Shown: positions 7,590 through 16,600, counted from the stretch's first letter. The stretch: DNA of 64,000 nt from Chloroflexota bacterium (GCA_016208315.1 JACQYF010000147.1:1-64000); one strand, 5' to 3'. Translations and numbers: made by a program. The notes: generated by a model not told the origin, from the sequence alone.

Positions 7590-7804
7590 TGAAATCTCTC
7601 CGTATTCCATTTTACCCAGCCGGCCCTTTGCCGATTACTGCCTGCCGACCTGAGTTGAGCAGATGCCTGCCTGGCAAGTTGGGTGTCTTCCACGGTTTCC
7701 AACCACGCGATGAGCGATTCCCAATCTTCCGCGGTTAAGACGGCCAATCGCTTGCCTTTCACCGTCACAAATTGGACGGATTGCAATGCTTCCATTCCAC
7801 TCAT
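7586..7804 (-). CDS. Phd/YefM-like antitoxin, orphan and shortened at the C-terminus
   Basis: A 72-residue protein. VQFVTVKGKRLAVLTAEDWESLIAWLET resembles the substrate-contact and helical region of Phd/YefM-type antitoxins, and the tail QLRSAGSNRQRAGWVKW resembles the usual toxin-binding end. The sequence stops four bases into the next gene, so the last residues look truncated. No toxin gene is adjacent; the next gene is a peptidase. The start has GGAGG with a six-base spacer. It could be an antitoxin remnant retained as a small regulator. Confidence 0.6.
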   Translation of the reverse strand: MSGMEALQSVQFVTVKGKRLAVLTAEDWESLIAWLETVEDTQLARQASAQLRSAGSNRQRAGWVKWNTERFQ

Positions 7805-7952
7805 TCACTGCCTCCGCAAATCTACGGCTTGCTCGCCAAATTGATTATCAGAGACCCGTCGCCATTATATCATCATTCAGTTCAAAGCGCATTTGTGGAA
7901 GGACGGGCGGATTCTCCGCCAAAAGTGTGACGCAAACTGCGCCATTTGCGTG

Positions 7953-7981
7953 TTGCGATGTTGCGAGTTCCGCGATATGAT
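7953..7981 (+). promoter_or_regulatory. promoter for the ABC-2 exporter operon
   Basis: TTGCGA (7953-7958), 17 bases, TATGAT (7976-7981), about 40 bases before the ATPase start. Confidence 0.6.
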
Positions 7982-8021
7982 GATGGGCGAGCGTAATCGT
8001 TCTTGGGCATGGGAGTCTGCG

Positions 8022-8969
8022 ATGAGCGCGAATCATTTTGCCATACAGGTGACCAACCTGCGTAAATCCTTCGGCGAACTACAAGCCGTGCAGGGGGTGA
8101 GTTTCCAGGTTCAACGGGGCGAGATTTTCAGTTTGCTCGGTCCTAATGGCGCGGGCAAGACCACGACCATTTCGATGCTGTGTACGCTGTTGCGCCCCGA
8201 CGACGGGGATGCGCGCGTGATGGGCCACTCGATTCGAAACGACCCGATGAAGGTCAAGTCCGTACTGGGCGTGGTGCCGCAAGAAATCGCGTTGTACGAA
8301 GACCTGACCGCGCGCGAGAATCTGGATTTCTGGGGCAAGATGTACGGCTTGCGCGGTCCGGCGCTGCGCGAACGGGTGAAACAAGTTTTGGACATCATCG
8401 GCCTCGCCGACCGCGCCGATGGACGGGTGGGCAAATTCTCCGGCGGGATGAAGCGCCGCGTCAATATCGGCATCGCCCTGTTGCACCGGCCGCAAGTCAT
8501 TTACATGGACGAACCGACCGTCGGCATTGATCCGCAATCGCGGCGCAATATTCTCGACAGCGTGGTCGCGCTCAAGAATCAAGGCATGACCGTCCTCTAC
8601 ACGACGCATTACATGGAAGAAGCGCAGGAACTCTCCGATCACATTGCGATCATGGATCATGGTCAACTCATCGCGTGCGGGACGAACGAGGAATTGGTGC
8701 GCCTCGTCGGCCAGCGGACGCGGCTTGATCTCACGGTGAACGTGGAAGCGAGCCGGGTGCTGCCCACGTGGCAGGCCGTCGAGGGCGTCTCGCACGTTTC
8801 GGCGGCAGAGGGACGCGTGACGGTGTTGGCGGAAGATAGCAACGCGGTATTGCCGCGCTTGTTCGAGTCGGCCACGCGGCTTGCGGCGCGTATTACCTCG
8901 GTGGACATTCGCGAGCCGAACCTGGAAGCGGTGTTCCTGCACCTTACCGGCCGGGCGTTGCGAGATTGA
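8022..8969 (+). CDS. ABC exporter ATP-binding protein (DrrA/NatA type)
   Basis: A 315-residue ATPase. Walker A is GPNGAGKTT (about residue 42), the signature is KFSGGMKRR, Walker B is VIYMDEPTVGID, and the H-loop is YTTHYMEEAQ. After about residue 225 there is a C-terminal extension typical of DrrA-like ABC-2 ATPases. It heads a three-gene operon with two permeases, and its stop codon is one base before the next ATG. ATG 8022 is supported by GGGAG upstream; the longer in-frame extension lies over the promoter. The export substrate is unknown (drug, lipid or peptide). Confidence 0.92.
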   Translation: MSANHFAIQVTNLRKSFGELQAVQGVSFQVQRGEIFSLLGPNGAGKTTTISMLCTLLRPDDGDARVMGHSIRNDPMKVKSVLGVVPQEIALYEDLTARENLDFWGKMYGLRGPALRERVKQVLDIIGLADRADGRVGKFSGGMKRRVNIGIALLHRPQVIYMDEPTVGIDPQSRRNILDSVVALKNQGMTVLYTTHYMEEAQELSDHIAIMDHGQLIACGTNEELVRLVGQRTRLDLTVNVEASRVLPTWQAVEGVSHVSAAEGRVTVLAEDSNAVLPRLFESATRLAARITSVDIREPNLEAVFLHLTGRALRD

Positions 8970-8970
8970 G

Positions 8971-10260
8971 ATGAAAATCTTTGACATCGCGTTGCGCGAT
9001 CTGCGGCGCTCTTTTCGCAGCGCGTTCGCCCTCGTGTTCATGTTCGGTATTCCCCTGCTCGTGACCGGCATGTTCTATTTCATGTTCGGCAACACGGCGA
9101 ACAATGGCGAATTCAATTTGCCCAAGACCAAAGTGATCGTCGCCAACCTCGACGCGGGTGGCCCCAAGTTCCAAACGAGCACCAAGAGCATTCCCGGCAG
9201 TGCCAACGCGCGCACGATGGGCGAACTCGTCGTCATTATCTTGCAGAGCGAAGAGATGGCCGAATTGATCGCCGTGACGCTCGCGCCCAGCGCCGAGGCC
9301 GCGCGCGCGGCGGTGGATGGACAATCGGCCCAGGTTGCCATCGTCATTCCGGCCGATTTTTCGAAAAAATTCGCCGATCCCGACGCGCAAGCGGTGGTCG
9401 AGTTCTATCAAGACCCGACGCTGACCATCGGCCCGGGGATTATTCGCTCGCTTCTGAATCGCTTTCTCGACGGTATGGCCGGCGTGAAAATCGCCGTGAA
9501 TATCTTTTTGGACGAGGCGGCGGCGGAAGATTATGGTCTGATCAATCAAGTGATCCAGCAATACGTGGATATTTCGCTCGCGCAGAACGAAGATGTCGCC
9601 GGTGCGCTGACAGAGACGCGCCCGCCTACCGCCAAGCCCCAAAACGATAACGCGTTACTTCAGATCATCACGCCGATCATGGGCGGGATGATGGTGTTCT
9701 ATGCCTTTTTCACCGGAGCGTCGGCCGCGCAGAGTATTCTCAAAGAGGAAGAAGAACGCACGCTGCCGCGCTTGTTCACCACGCCGACGCCGCAAGCCGT
9801 GATCTTGGGCGGCAAATTCCTCGCCGTCTTTCTGACCGTGCTGGTCCAAGTGATTACGTTGCTTATCGCCGGGCCGCTGATTTTTGGCATCGAGTGGGGC
9901 GCGCCGCAAGCCATTGGGCCGGTCGCGCTGGGTATTGTGTTAATCGCCGCATCCTTCGGCATTTGTGTCAACTCGCTCATGAAAAATACGAAACAGAGCG
10001 GCGTGCTGTTTGGCGGCGTGTTGACGATGACCGGCATGTTGGGGATGATCAGTATCTTTGCGCTGAATTCGCCGGGGGCGGCGGTGTTGAGTGAGACGGC
10101 GTCCCTGTTGGTGCCGCAAGGATGGGCGGTGCGCGGGTTGATGCAAGTGATCCAGCGCGCGCGCCTCGAAGAATTGTGGCTCACGACGCTCGCCATGCTT
10201 GGCTGGAGCGCAGCGTTTTTTGTCGTCGGCGTATGGCGATTCAACAAGCGGTACGCGTAG
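8971..10260 (+). CDS. ABC-2 type permease
   Basis: A 429-residue membrane protein of the ABC-2/YhaP-NatB group. It has an N-terminal helix (FALVFMFGIPLLVTGMFYFMFG), a large extracytoplasmic domain (about residues 45-220) and five to six C-terminal helices (from MGGMMVFYAFFTGAS to the C-terminus), with the loop EEEERTLPRLFTTP typical of the family. It forms the transmembrane part of the exporter with the following gene. It starts immediately after the ATPase stop, indicating translational coupling. Confidence 0.9.
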   Translation: MKIFDIALRDLRRSFRSAFALVFMFGIPLLVTGMFYFMFGNTANNGEFNLPKTKVIVANLDAGGPKFQTSTKSIPGSANARTMGELVVIILQSEEMAELIAVTLAPSAEAARAAVDGQSAQVAIVIPADFSKKFADPDAQAVVEFYQDPTLTIGPGIIRSLLNRFLDGMAGVKIAVNIFLDEAAAEDYGLINQVIQQYVDISLAQNEDVAGALTETRPPTAKPQNDNALLQIITPIMGGMMVFYAFFTGASAAQSILKEEEERTLPRLFTTPTPQAVILGGKFLAVFLTVLVQVITLLIAGPLIFGIEWGAPQAIGPVALGIVLIAASFGICVNSLMKNTKQSGVLFGGVLTMTGMLGMISIFALNSPGAAVLSETASLLVPQGWAVRGLMQVIQRARLEELWLTTLAMLGWSAAFFVVGVWRFNKRYA

Positions 10261-10269
10261 GAGCAGCCC

Positions 10270-11475
10270 ATGATTCGCATTTTCGACATTGCCCGCAAAG
10301 ACCTGCTGCAACTCGTACGCGATCCCAAGACGTTCATGTTTCTGCTCATCATGCCGGTGGCGTTTACTTTTCTCTTCGGCTTTGCCTTTGGCGGATTCGG
10401 CGGCGGCGCAACGGACACCCGATTACCGGTGGGCTATCTCGATCTAGATTCTAGCCGGCTCAGCAAAAAAATGTATGAGTTGCTTTCCACCTCGCAAGTG
10501 ATTCGGTTGGATCATGTTCCAACGCGCCAGGTTGCAGATTTAGAGCGACTCGGCGCCGAAGGAAAATTGGCCGGCGCGATTATCGTTCCGAGCGATTACG
10601 GCCGGGCGACGCTCGCGGGGAAACCAGCGCGACTGGCGCTGATTGCCGACAAGGGGACAACCGCGGGGATGACGCTCGAGGCCGAGGTGGTGGCGCTGGC
10701 GGGTCGCTTGGACAGCGCCGTGCGAACGGCGAGCATTATGCAGGAAACGCTGGGCGATCGCGCGCCGTTCCAGTACACTTTGCAGCAAACCCTTGCGGCT
10801 TGGAAAGATCCGCCGATCGCCGTCGCCGAAACAACCAGCACGGTGTTGCCAGAGAAGAAGCAGGATAGAGCAAGCGATTCGCTGGCGCACACCTCGCCGG
10901 GGATGATGCTGCAATTCGCCATCGCCGGTTTGCTGACCGCCGCGCAAGTCATCGTCGCGGAACGCAAGACTCGCGCGCTGCAGCGCCTGCTGACCACCGC
11001 GACGAACCGGATTCACATATTGCTGGGGCACTATCTGGCGATGGTCGCGCTGATTTTTTGTCAGTTGTTTTCGTTGATTCTGTTTGGGTGGCTTGTCCTT
11101 CAAGTAAATTACGTGCGCGACCCGGTTGCGATTCTCTGGGTGGCGGCGAGTTCCGCGCTGTGTATCGCCGCGCTGGGTTTGCTCATCGGGATGTTGGCGC
11201 AGACGGACGAGCAAGCGGTCATCTTTTCGCTCATTCCCATGTTTGTGCTGGCCGGGTTAGGTGGGGTGTGGGTGCCGTTGGAGGTCACCGGCGAGACCTT
11301 TCAAACTATCGGGCACATCTCGCCGGTCGCATGGGCGATGGATGGATTCAAGAACATTAGCATTCGCGGTTTGGGAACAGAGTCGGTCGCTCTGCCCGTG
11401 CTGGCACTAATCGCTTACGGACTGTTGTTCTTTCTGCTTGCGGCATGGCGGTTCTGGACGCACGCGGAGCACTAA
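10270..11475 (+). CDS. ABC-2 type permease
   Basis: A 401-residue paralogue of the preceding permease with the same layout. The N-terminal segment is IARKDLLQLVRDPKTFMFLLIMPVAFTFLFG, followed by an extracytoplasmic domain (about 45-210) and a C-terminal helical bundle with the ABC-2 loop ERKTRALQRLLTTATNR. The two permeases probably form a heterodimer served by the single ATPase. GTAGGAG precedes the ATG. It converges on rph with only eleven bases between stop codons. Confidence 0.9.
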   Translation: MIRIFDIARKDLLQLVRDPKTFMFLLIMPVAFTFLFGFAFGGFGGGATDTRLPVGYLDLDSSRLSKKMYELLSTSQVIRLDHVPTRQVADLERLGAEGKLAGAIIVPSDYGRATLAGKPARLALIADKGTTAGMTLEAEVVALAGRLDSAVRTASIMQETLGDRAPFQYTLQQTLAAWKDPPIAVAETTSTVLPEKKQDRASDSLAHTSPGMMLQFAIAGLLTAAQVIVAERKTRALQRLLTTATNRIHILLGHYLAMVALIFCQLFSLILFGWLVLQVNYVRDPVAILWVAASSALCIAALGLLIGMLAQTDEQAVIFSLIPMFVLAGLGGVWVPLEVTGETFQTIGHISPVAWAMDGFKNISIRGLGTESVALPVLALIAYGLLFFLLAAWRFWTHAEH

Positions 11476-11486
11476 CGAGTTCTATC

Positions 11487-12197
<711 letters not shown>

Positions 12198-12218
12198 CTT
12201 CCTGACCGCTATGTTCGG

Positions 12219-12761
12219 TTATTTTTCGCTTGGCGCGTTGCGCGAATTCAAGTCACGGACAAAAATTTCAATCTCTTTCTTTGTTTGCGCCCAGACCTCG
12301 CTCAGTGGCGTGACCAGTTTCTCCATCTCGTCCCATTCTAAGGAGAATGAATACGAGTGCCGATAAAAGTGTCTAAAGCCCAAGTAATCTGCCAGACGAT
12401 GTGATGTGTCCACTGTCAGGGCTGGCATCCGGTTTGTCCGCGATTCGGTCATCCGAGTTAACAAATCGCGGTGCCACTGCGAACCTCTGGGGACATTGCC
12501 GTCAAAACCTTTGGCAATAGAGAGAAAGACGTTCTCCAACCCATTATAGAACGAATGCAAGACAGAAGCGACTGCGGTAGTTTCGACGAGGTTCGGCTCG
12601 GTCTTCTGCACTCGTTCCAGCAACTCGGCGTAGGAGGCAAGGAGTTGATCAATTTGCTCGATCTCGAAGTTGATCTGCGAGATTACTTTTTCAGCCAATC
12701 TGAAGCAGTTCTCCTTCCTGCGCAAGGTGTCGCGCGAAGGCATCCTCTTTGTCAAGGTCAA
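12219..12761 (-). CDS. hepT: HepT-like HEPN toxin
   Basis: A 180-residue, mainly helical protein. R130-H-F-Y-R-H135-S-Y137 matches the RX4HXY signature of HepT HEPN ribonuclease toxins. The Tyr in this motif is the residue polyAMPylated by MntA in characterised pairs, and the Arg and His form the RNase site. The gene overlaps the 3' part of the MntA-like gene by about 70 bases in another frame. The start could instead be ATG 12743. Order is antitoxin first, then toxin. The product is longer than many HepT proteins (about 110-150 residues), with an extended N-terminus. Confidence 0.82.
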   Translation of the reverse strand: MTLTKRMPSRDTLRRKENCFRLAEKVISQINFEIEQIDQLLASYAELLERVQKTEPNLVETTAVASVLHSFYNGLENVFLSIAKGFDGNVPRGSQWHRDLLTRMTESRTNRMPALTVDTSHRLADYLGFRHFYRHSYSFSLEWDEMEKLVTPLSEVWAQTKKEIEIFVRDLNSRNAPSEK

Positions 12762-12990
12762 CCAGATCTACTGGATGATCCAATTCGAGCAAGAGTCTGC
12801 CCAAGAGGCGGAAATAGTTCCCTCGCGGACATCCTCGCACGGCAAGGTCAATATCCGTACCCTCTCTGATCCTTCCCGTCGCAAGTGAGCCGAAGAGAAA
12901 GACATGGGTACATCCCGCCGCTGCTAGTATTTCTACCGCTCGGTGGAGGTCTTTTTGATATGTTTGGGGAACCTGAACTTGCGCTTTCAT
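12691..12990 (-). CDS. mntA: MntA-like nucleotidyltransferase antitoxin
   Basis: A 99-residue minimal nucleotidyltransferase. FLFGSLATGRIREGTDIDLAV holds the GS motif (residues 34-35) and the paired metal-binding aspartates (46 and 48). A third acidic strand VDLVDLD lies near 74-80. In known HepT-MntA modules this enzyme silences the toxin by transferring AMP groups to the HXY tyrosine. It is encoded upstream of, and overlapping, hepT, as expected for the pair. It is followed upstream by a repeat spacer rather than an obvious promoter. Confidence 0.85.
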   Translation of the reverse strand: MKAQVQVPQTYQKDLHRAVEILAAAGCTHVFLFGSLATGRIREGTDIDLAVRGCPRGNYFRLLGRLLLELDHPVDLVDLDKEDAFARHLAQEGELLQIG

Positions 12991-13007
12991 CTCGTCAACC
13001 TACAAAC

Positions 13008-13118
13008 AATCGCGAAATCAGTCAATCAGTCAACTAGGCAACCAGGCGACCAGTCAGACTCCCTAATTGACTGACCAAGGTCACCGTGGTGATTGCCTGA
13101 TTGACTAGTTGACTTTAC
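13008..13118. repeat. stuttering self-complementary spacer (GTCAATCAGTCAA type)
   Basis: Repeated AGTCAATCAGTCAACTAGG / CAGTCAGACTCCC units are followed by ATTGACTGACCAAGG and CTGATTGACTAGTTGAC, giving a long imperfect hairpin between the mntA start and the stop codon of the dehydrogenase gene. Confidence 0.8.
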
Positions 13119-13969
13119 TTCGAGTAATCGTAAAAACCCTTGCCGCTCTTCCGACCGTTATACCCCGCGGTCACCATGCGGCGCAAGAGCGCGGGCGCGG
13201 CAAAGCGCGAGTCTTTCAACTCTTTGAACATCTCGTCGGCGATAAAGAGGGTCGTGTCGAGGCCAACGAAATCCAGGAGGGTGAGCGGGCCCATCGGGTG
13301 GTTCAGGCCGAGGCGGATGCCGGTGTCAATATCCTCTTTCGACGCAAAGCCGTTCTCATACATCCGCACCGCGTCGAGTAGGTACGGGATCAACAGCGCG
13401 TTGACGATGAACCCCGGCGCATCCTTGGAGACGATCACTTGTTTGCCGAGTCCTTCGCCGAACTTGCGCGCGGTCTGGTAGGTCTCTTCGCTCGTCAGGA
13501 ACGTACGCACCATTTCGAGCAGCGGCATCACCGGCACCGGATTGAAAAAGTGCAAGCCCAGCACTTTGTCCTGCCGGCGCGTCATGCTCGCCATCTCGAT
13601 GACCGCGAGCGAGGAAGTATTCGAGGCGAGGATCACGTCAGGACGGGTGACCTGATCGAGTTCCTTGAAGATAGATTTTTTCAGATCGAGATTCTCGATC
13701 GCGGCCTCAATCGCCAAATCTACTCCGGCCAAGTCGCTCATGTTCGTCGTGCCCTTGATGCGTCCCCACGCCGCATCGCGCTCCGCCGCGGCGAGCTTGC
13801 CTTTCTCCACCGCACGCCCCATCGAACCTTGGACGCGTGACAATCCCTTTTCCAGAAAATCGTCGTTGATCTCGCGGACGACGACGTTGTAGCCGTTCTT
13901 GGCGATCAATTCCACGATGCCGCTGCCCATCAAGCCGCAGCCCACGACGCCGACGGTTTGAATATCCAT
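13115..13969 (-). CDS. hbd: 3-hydroxybutyryl-CoA dehydrogenase
   Basis: A 284-residue NAD(P)-dependent 3-hydroxyacyl-CoA dehydrogenase that interconverts 3-hydroxybutyryl-CoA and acetoacetyl-CoA in fatty-acid or butyrate metabolism. The Rossmann motif VGVVGCGLMGSGI is at the N-terminus. SNTSSLAV and GLHFFNPVPVMPLLE (catalytic His) are in the middle, and a C-terminal helical domain contains GLNHPMGPLTLLDFVGLD. Length is standard for the stand-alone enzyme. AAGGAGGAGC precedes the ATG. The acyl-CoA ligase at 19097 may feed the same pathway. Confidence 0.93.
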   Translation of the reverse strand: MDIQTVGVVGCGLMGSGIVELIAKNGYNVVVREINDDFLEKGLSRVQGSMGRAVEKGKLAAAERDAAWGRIKGTTNMSDLAGVDLAIEAAIENLDLKKSIFKELDQVTRPDVILASNTSSLAVIEMASMTRRQDKVLGLHFFNPVPVMPLLEMVRTFLTSEETYQTARKFGEGLGKQVIVSKDAPGFIVNALLIPYLLDAVRMYENGFASKEDIDTGIRLGLNHPMGPLTLLDFVGLDTTLFIADEMFKELKDSRFAAPALLRRMVTAGYNGRKSGKGFYDYSK

Positions 13970-14001
13970 AAACTTGCTCCTCCTTGAGTTGGTTTAAAGA
14001 A

Positions 14002-14031
14002 ATTATATCACAAACGGAGTTCAATTGCGAA
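14002..14031 (-). promoter_or_regulatory. candidate promoter for hbd
   Basis: Minus strand: TTCGCA (14031-14026), 18 bases, a perfect TATAAT (14007-14002). Confidence 0.45.
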
Positions 14032-14058
14032 TCAAACGGCGGGTAGGGAAACTCCCAC

Positions 14059-14087
14059 TTGCATTGCCGATGGGTTAAGAGTATAGT
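14059..14087 (+). promoter_or_regulatory. promoter for the first response regulator
   Basis: TTGCAT (14059-14064), 17 bases, TATAGT (14082-14087), about 30 bases before the ATG at 14119. Confidence 0.6.
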
Positions 14088-14118
14088 TTGAGTCGAGACA
14101 CGATTCATTTGTGAACGT

Positions 14119-14769
14119 ATGACGACCATTGTATTAGCAGACGATCACCACATCGTCCGGGAAGGGCTGAGGGCCTTGCTCGCGCGCGAGCCAGACCTGG
14201 TCGTGGTAGGCGAAGCCGCGGACGGGTTGGCCGCTCTGGAATTGGTCGAAAGGAACCGGCCGGACATCCTCATCGTGGATGTCGTCATGCCCGGCCTGAA
14301 CGGCTTGGAGGTGACGCGGCGAGCGCATGAAAAATTTCCCGAGACGCGTGTGATCGTGCTCACGGCGCATCCTGCGGAAAACTATGTGGTGCAAGCCCTG
14401 AAGAATGGCGCCATGGGTTACGTGGTCAAATCCGTGACCTATGACGTGTTGGCGCAAGCCATCCACGAGGTGAGCCAGGGCCGACGCTATCTCAGTCCAC
14501 CGCTCTCTGAACGCGCGCTTGACGTTTATGTTCAAGCGGCCGACCATTCCGATTCCGACCTTGTCGCGACGCTTACGTGTCGCGAACAAGAGGTTATGCA
14601 ACTTGCGCTGCGTGGCCTGACCAATGCCGAAATTGCCGACTGCTTGTGTGTCAGCCCAACGACGATTGCCACGCACCGGGCAAACCTTTTCCAGAAACTC
14701 GGACTGCACAGCCAGGCCGAGCTGGTAAAATTCGCCCTAGGGCACGGAATTCTCCCGCTCGACGAGTGA
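14119..14769 (+). CDS. NarL/FixJ-family response regulator
   Basis: A 216-residue two-domain regulator. The receiver domain (about 1-120) has the acidic pair D8-D9, phospho-acceptor D54 in LIVDVVMPG, the Thr in VLTAH and the Lys in YVVKS. The C-terminal LuxR/GerE HTH (about 148-210) has LTCREQEVMQLALRG and SPTTIATHRANLFQKLGL. It would bind DNA as a phosphorylated dimer. No histidine kinase is nearby. It is closely related to the next gene (the same GILP ending before the acidic tail), suggesting a local duplication. A strong terminator follows. Confidence 0.93.
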   Translation: MTTIVLADDHHIVREGLRALLAREPDLVVVGEAADGLAALELVERNRPDILIVDVVMPGLNGLEVTRRAHEKFPETRVIVLTAHPAENYVVQALKNGAMGYVVKSVTYDVLAQAIHEVSQGRRYLSPPLSERALDVYVQAADHSDSDLVATLTCREQEVMQLALRGLTNAEIADCLCVSPTTIATHRANLFQKLGLHSQAELVKFALGHGILPLDE

Positions 14770-14781
14770 GCCGAGTGACAA

Positions 14782-14809
14782 AGCCCCGCAGACCACTGCG
14801 GGGCTTTTT
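14782..14809 (+). terminator. rho-independent terminator
   Basis: A perfect 10-bp stem AGCCCCGCAG / CTGCGGGGCT with an ACCA loop is followed by TTTT. It lies just after the first response regulator. Confidence 0.85.
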
Positions 14810-14964
14810 GATTGAAAAATCGTATGATTAGAGGATAGATTTCACAAGCAAAATCGCTTACAATCGAATAATGGGAAGGCCCGAATAGTTCGTGCGCGGC
14901 TGTTCCCGGAAAGCCAGCTCACGGCCGGCTCCATCTTCTTGTGCTGGTGAATGCAAGAGGGAGA

Positions 14965-15615
14965 ATGACTTCGATTGTTCTCGCCGATGCTCACAACGTA
15001 GTTCGCGAAGGCATTCGAGCCCTGCTCCAGTCTCAACCCGATCTGACCGTCGTTGGAGAGGCGGCGGATGGGCGAGAGGCACTGAACCTGGTCGAAAAGC
15101 ACCATCCGGATATGCTCATCACCGACCTCTTCATGCCTGGCTTGGATGGTCTCGAAGTCGTGCGACGGGTACGTGCGGATTATCCCCAGACGCAGTTGAT
15201 GGTATTATCTGCGCGCTCGGACGACCGCTACATCCTCCAAGCCCTCAGGTTCGGCGCGCTTGGTTATGTAGACAAGTCCTCGACTGGGGCAGATTTGATC
15301 CAAGCGGTGCGCGAAGTGGCCGAAGGCCGCCGGTACGTCAAGCCCCCGCTGTCTCGTCGCGTGATCAACACCTACCTGAACAAGCGCAAGCCCTTGCCGC
15401 TCGATCCCTATGAGACCCTCACGCGGCGCGAACGCGAAGTGCTCTATCACGTGATCAACGGGTTTACGAACGCGGAAATCGCCAAGCAACTTTCCATCAG
15501 CGTGACGACCGTCGCTACTCACCGCGCGCACCTTATGAAAAAGCTGGGACTACACAATCAGACCGAGCTGCTGCACCTGGCAGCCAAGCGCGGCATCTTG
15601 CCATCCGAAGACTAG
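14965..15615 (+). CDS. NarL/FixJ-family response regulator with altered acidic pocket
   Basis: A 216-residue paralogue of the gene at 14119, collinear over its whole length. The receiver keeps the acceptor D54 (LITDLFMPG), Ser in VLSAR and Lys in YVDKS. The acidic pair reads D8-A9 (VLADAHN), so the second Asp, which normally holds Mg2+, is missing. The HTH (LTRREREVLYHVINGF ... VTTVATHRAHLMKKLGL) is intact. The change may weaken phosphorylation and make it a pseudo-receiver or a constitutive regulator. ATG 14965 follows AGAGGGAGA; the GTG upstream is less well placed. Confidence 0.9.
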   Translation: MTSIVLADAHNVVREGIRALLQSQPDLTVVGEAADGREALNLVEKHHPDMLITDLFMPGLDGLEVVRRVRADYPQTQLMVLSARSDDRYILQALRFGALGYVDKSSTGADLIQAVREVAEGRRYVKPPLSRRVINTYLNKRKPLPLDPYETLTRREREVLYHVINGFTNAEIAKQLSISVTTVATHRAHLMKKLGLHNQTELLHLAAKRGILPSED

Positions 15616-15649
15616 GGCCGAGGGATAGTGCTTTGCTGCCGGGAGTGAT

Positions 15650-16066
15650 ATGATTCGGGTATTGATGGTAGACGACAGGCGACTCGTGCGCCAAGGGTTG
15701 CAGGCCTTGATGCGGCGCACCGCCGATCTCGAGTGTATTGGCGAGGCCGTGGACGGGCGTGAAGCGGTTGAACTGGCGAATCGCCTCAAGCCCGACGTCA
15801 TCTTGATGGATTACGATATGCCCAAGATGGATGGGCTGCAGGCCACCGCGCAAATCTGCGCGCGCCAGCCCGAGGCGCGGGTGCTCATCGTCGCTAGCGC
15901 ATACGATCGAGATTTGGTGCGCCAAGCGCTTCAAAACGGCGCCAAGGGTTACGTAGCCAAACCGGACATGTACACCGAACTTGGACCCGCCATCCGCGCC
16001 GTGTACGCCGGCGAACCGTATTACAGCGCGATGATCAAGTCCCTGTTGGACGAGAGTACCCCGTAA
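15650..16066 (+). CDS. stand-alone receiver domain protein
   Basis: A 138-residue protein that is almost only a receiver domain. It has acidic pair D8-D9, acceptor D54 (ILMDYDMPKMDG), Ser in IVASAYD and Lys in YVAKPD. It aligns with the receivers of the two preceding regulators, but the coding region ends soon after residue 130 with no HTH. It may act by dimerising with, or taking phosphate from, the paralogues. A good GGGAGTGAT Shine-Dalgarno precedes the start, so it looks expressed and not decayed. Confidence 0.88.
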   Translation: MIRVLMVDDRRLVRQGLQALMRRTADLECIGEAVDGREAVELANRLKPDVILMDYDMPKMDGLQATAQICARQPEARVLIVASAYDRDLVRQALQNGAKGYVAKPDMYTELGPAIRAVYAGEPYYSAMIKSLLDESTP

Positions 16067-16075
16067 GTTCCTCAC

Positions 16076-16104
16076 TTGTTCCCCCGCTCAACCTGTGATA
16101 TGAT
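16076..16104 (+). promoter_or_regulatory. promoter for the MOSC gene
   Basis: TTGTTC (16076-16081), 17 bases, TATGAT (16099-16104), 25 bases before the ATG at 16129. Confidence 0.6.
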
Positions 16105-16128
16105 CGCTCGCAACCAGGAGGTATGGAA

Positions 16129-16563
16129 ATGAGTCAGACCGCCGTGATTGCGAGTTTACAGATTTCTCCGGCGCATCGCGAGCCGATGCGGATGCTGGAT
16201 AGCGTGCGCGCGATTCAAGACCGCGGATTGGAAGGGGATCGCCAGACATTGAGTGGGGGCGGCGGTTCGCGGCAGGTATTGTTGATGGATGAAGAAACGC
16301 TCGCGGCATTTGGCTTGAGCGCCGGCGTCGTCAAAGAAAACATCACGACGCGCGGGCTCGCGCTCAAAACGCTAACGCCGGGGACGCGGCTGCGAATTGG
16401 CGACGCGATCCTGGAAATCACAAAGTCGTGTACACCGTGCGGTCGTATGGACGAAATTCAGCCGGGGCTGCGCGCGGCATTGGAGGGCCAGCGCGGCATG
16501 TTGGCGCGGGTGGTGCAAGGCGGCAGATTGAACGTCGGTGATGCGATTGCGGTAGTAAAATAA
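16129..16563 (+). CDS. MOSC domain protein
   Basis: A 144-residue stand-alone MOSC domain (molybdenum-cofactor sulfurase C-terminal type). GLEGDRQTLSGGGGSRQVLLMDEETL and KENITTRGLAL mark the barrel, and the conserved Cys lies in SCTPCGRMDEI. MOSC proteins bind Moco and may carry its sulfur. With the XdhC pair at 3666-4804 this suggests Moco-dependent enzymes elsewhere in the genome. ATG 16129 is chosen because AGGAGG ends seven bases before it, while the ATG at 16123 abuts the Shine-Dalgarno. A terminator follows directly. Confidence 0.88.
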   Translation: MSQTAVIASLQISPAHREPMRMLDSVRAIQDRGLEGDRQTLSGGGGSRQVLLMDEETLAAFGLSAGVVKENITTRGLALKTLTPGTRLRIGDAILEITKSCTPCGRMDEIQPGLRAALEGQRGMLARVVQGGRLNVGDAIAVVK

Positions 16564-16566
16564 AAA

Positions 16567-16600
16567 GTGCGACGCACCCTAGCAAGTGCGTCGCATCTTT
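16567..16600 (+). terminator. rho-independent terminator after the MOSC gene
   Basis: A 9-bp stem TGCGACGCA / TGCGTCGCA is followed by TCTTTATT. A degenerate second copy of the stem sequence (AAAAAGTGCGACG) occurs at 16992-17004, next to the stop of a secreted-protein gene. Confidence 0.75.

Noticed and set aside
13008-13118. CRISPR-like short repeats
   Set aside because: The repeat words are under 12 bases, contiguous, lack unique spacers and fold back on themselves. No cas genes are present in the window.
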